From the NCBI GenBank assembly GCA_937998635.1, contig CALLDA010000020.1, forward strand, positions 1 through 5,998: a stretch of DNA of 5,998 nt. The letters run 5' to 3'. The notes under the pieces were generated by a model. The model did not search any database. It had not been told where the DNA came from and saw nothing but the letters and a program-made list of their open reading frames with translations. The stretch is from an uncultured Pseudomonadales bacterium (lineage in GTDB: Bacteria; Pseudomonadota; Gammaproteobacteria; Pseudomonadales; Porticoccaceae). The position numbers and the translations under genes are program-made. This document shows, one piece after another, positions 5,263 through 5,998 of the stretch (position 1 is the stretch's first letter; the number at the start of each line of letters is the position of its first letter).

Positions 5263-5640
5263 ATGTTGAAGAAATTCGCGCTTATCTACGTTGTCTTGGC
5301 TACCCTTGAAAGTTGCTATAGGATAAGCGTTGCGATTGAATTGGGTGCTTTTAACCAAGCTAAACCGTGGTTCGTGTGGGCAATAAATATATTCGGTCTT
5401 ATCGCTGTGTGGGCATATGCAACAAAGCGTCGGCTTGTATCTAAGAATGTTTGGCTAATAGTACTTGCTGTGTTTGTTACTGTACGCGCAATCGAGATTT
5501 TTCAGGGAGGTTTGTTTTCGTCAAATATTTCAGTACAGTCAAATGTACTTATTGGCATTAATTATCTTTGGTATGTTTTGCCAAGTATTCTTTGCCTTTA
5601 TTACTGGTCATTCTCGGAACATCGTGAACATGCTTTATAA
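5263..5640 (+). CDS. Small membrane protein of unknown function (cassette gene)
   Basis: I do not recognise a family. The 125-residue product is strongly hydrophobic, with four likely membrane helices at about 4-18, 36-53, 61-80 and 94-115. Short basic or polar links separate them (ATKRRLVSKN at 53-62), and a charged C-terminal end (SEHREHAL) follows. The first helix starts with MLKK and could alternatively be read as a signal anchor. The ATG is supported by GAGG 7 bases upstream. The TAA stop falls inside the R'' box of the attC, as is common in integron cassettes. The gene lies just right of the IS; any promoter reaching it would have to come from upstream or from the IS. Small multi-pass proteins without known relatives are frequent in cassette arrays, so the context says little about its job. 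Confidence 0.75.
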   Translation: MLKKFALIYVVLATLESCYRISVAIELGAFNQAKPWFVWAINIFGLIAVWAYATKRRLVSKNVWLIVLAVFVTVRAIEIFQGGLFSSNISVQSNVLIGINYLWYVLPSILCLYYWSFSEHREHAL

Positions 5641-5715
5641 CAAGGCAAATCACAAACGCCCACAAAAAGCGTGGGCTGGACTCGCTAACGCTCGCCTGTG
5701 TTTGCGGCGTTATAT
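5635..5715 (+). other. Integron attC recombination site
   Basis: All four attC boxes can be read. R'' contains TATAAC (5636-5641) and R' is GTTATAT (5709-5715); TATAAC pairs perfectly with GTTATA. L'' is GCAAATCACA (5645-5654) and L' is TGTGTTTGC (5697-5705). They pair over nine bases if T5650 bulges out, which is the hallmark extrahelical base of attC. Three-base spacers (5642-5644 and 5706-5708) separate R from L on both sides. The centre holds a further stem, GCCCAC (5658-5663)/GTGGGC (5671-5676). Crossover is expected between G5709 and T5710. This geometry is hard to explain otherwise. Confidence 0.85.
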
Positions 5716-5730
5716 GAGTAAATAAATGAT

Positions 5731-5998
5731 ATGACTTCATTAGAGTTAGCCAATAAATATATGGAAATATTCTATGGGGGCACATTAGATGAGCTGCATC
5801 AATTATTAGCTGAACAATTTTCCTTCAAAGGCCCATTGTTTGAGTTCAAAACAGCAAGCGAATATATAGATTCGTTAAAATCATCGCCACCAGAAAACTT
5901 TGATTATGAAATAATTGAATCATATGAAAAAGGCAATTCTGTCTGCCTCGTGTACAATTTTATCAAGCCTGGTGTTACTACAACAATGTCGCAATCCT
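5731..5998 (+). CDS. NTF2/SnoaL-like small protein, N-terminal part (3' truncated by window)
   Basis: The frame is open from the ATG at 5731 to the end of the window (89 codons visible). It starts MTSLELANKYMEIFYGGTLD and continues with LLAEQFSFKGPLFEFKTASEYIDSL and a Tyr/Glu-rich strand region. A short N-terminal helix bearing the YMEIFYGG turn, then LxxLLAExFxFxGP and later beta-strand-like segments, resembles the cone-shaped NTF2-like (SnoaL) fold. Members of that fold are common in integron cassettes. Without the C-terminal half no catalytic residues can be judged, so the specific function is open. The gene begins 22 bases after the attC crossover, as the next cassette of the array. An ATG at 5726 is out of frame and stops at once. 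No strong ribosome binding site is seen (weak GAG at 5716-5718). It is AT-rich like the preceding cassette gene. Confidence 0.7.
   Translation, partial: MTSLELANKYMEIFYGGTLDELHQLLAEQFSFKGPLFEFKTASEYIDSLKSSPPENFDYEIIESYEKGNSVCLVYNFIKPGVTTTMSQS

Larger units (their letters stand above)
5248..5709 (+). mobile_element. Integron gene cassette (462 bp)
   Basis: The unit has the standard cassette layout: a short leader, a single gene, and an attC at the end with the stop codon inside the first attC box. Its limits are the two G/TT crossover points at 5247/5248 and 5709/5710. Base composition is visibly more AT-rich than the rnf genes, which supports foreign origin. Confidence 0.65.

Noticed and set aside
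5465..5725. Open frame overlapping the end of the cassette gene and the attC
   Set aside because: It runs through the attC hairpin in another frame, has no ribosome binding site, and its composition does not resemble a protein family; the attC explains the region better.

Overview
The window looks like a chromosomal segment of a gammaproteobacterium, probably an environmental or marine one; the genus cannot be fixed from the sequence. The evidence is the gene order rnfC-rnfD-rnfG-rnfE, close sequence agreement with enterobacterial RsxC/D/G/E motifs, and a long Ala/Lys/Glu-rich tail on RnfC.

Positions 1-3655 are the distal part of an rnf (rsx) operon for the ion-translocating ferredoxin:NAD oxidoreductase of the inner membrane. 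rnfC (5' end outside the window) and rnfD overlap by one base, rnfG follows three bases later from a GTG start, and rnfE follows eight bases after that. RnfC carries [4Fe-4S] clusters on the cytoplasmic side. RnfD and RnfG each show the threonine motif for covalently bound FMN. RnfE shows the paired membrane cysteines that, with RnfA, hold a [2Fe-2S] cluster. The RnfG tail contains a 12-bp tandem repeat, and the rnfG/rnfE junction carries a 16-bp tandem duplication. The nth gene that often follows rnfE is absent here.

Positions 3656-3932 hold no credible gene, but contain two sizeable inverted repeats of unknown role.

Positions 3933-5240 are a complete-looking, 1308-bp insertion sequence of the IS110 family, IS1111 group. 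It has an intact DEDD transposase, 13-bp perfect subterminal inverted repeats, and a 216-bp non-coding right end. That right end appears to encode the element's bridge RNA (seekRNA). Two 11-nt guide segments in a hairpin-capped internal loop match the two flanks of this very insertion and abut exactly at a GA core. A third segment matches the right end of the element (10 of 11, the exception being a wobble). The element therefore carries a readable record of the site it chose.

Positions 5241-5998 look like an integron gene-cassette array without a visible integrase. One 462-bp cassette encodes a small four-helix membrane protein and ends in a canonical folded attC site (5635-5715). A second cassette begins right after it with an NTF2/SnoaL-like gene that runs off the window. 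The IS sits 7 bp upstream of the putative cassette crossover point, consistent with the IS1111 elements known to target integron recombination sites.
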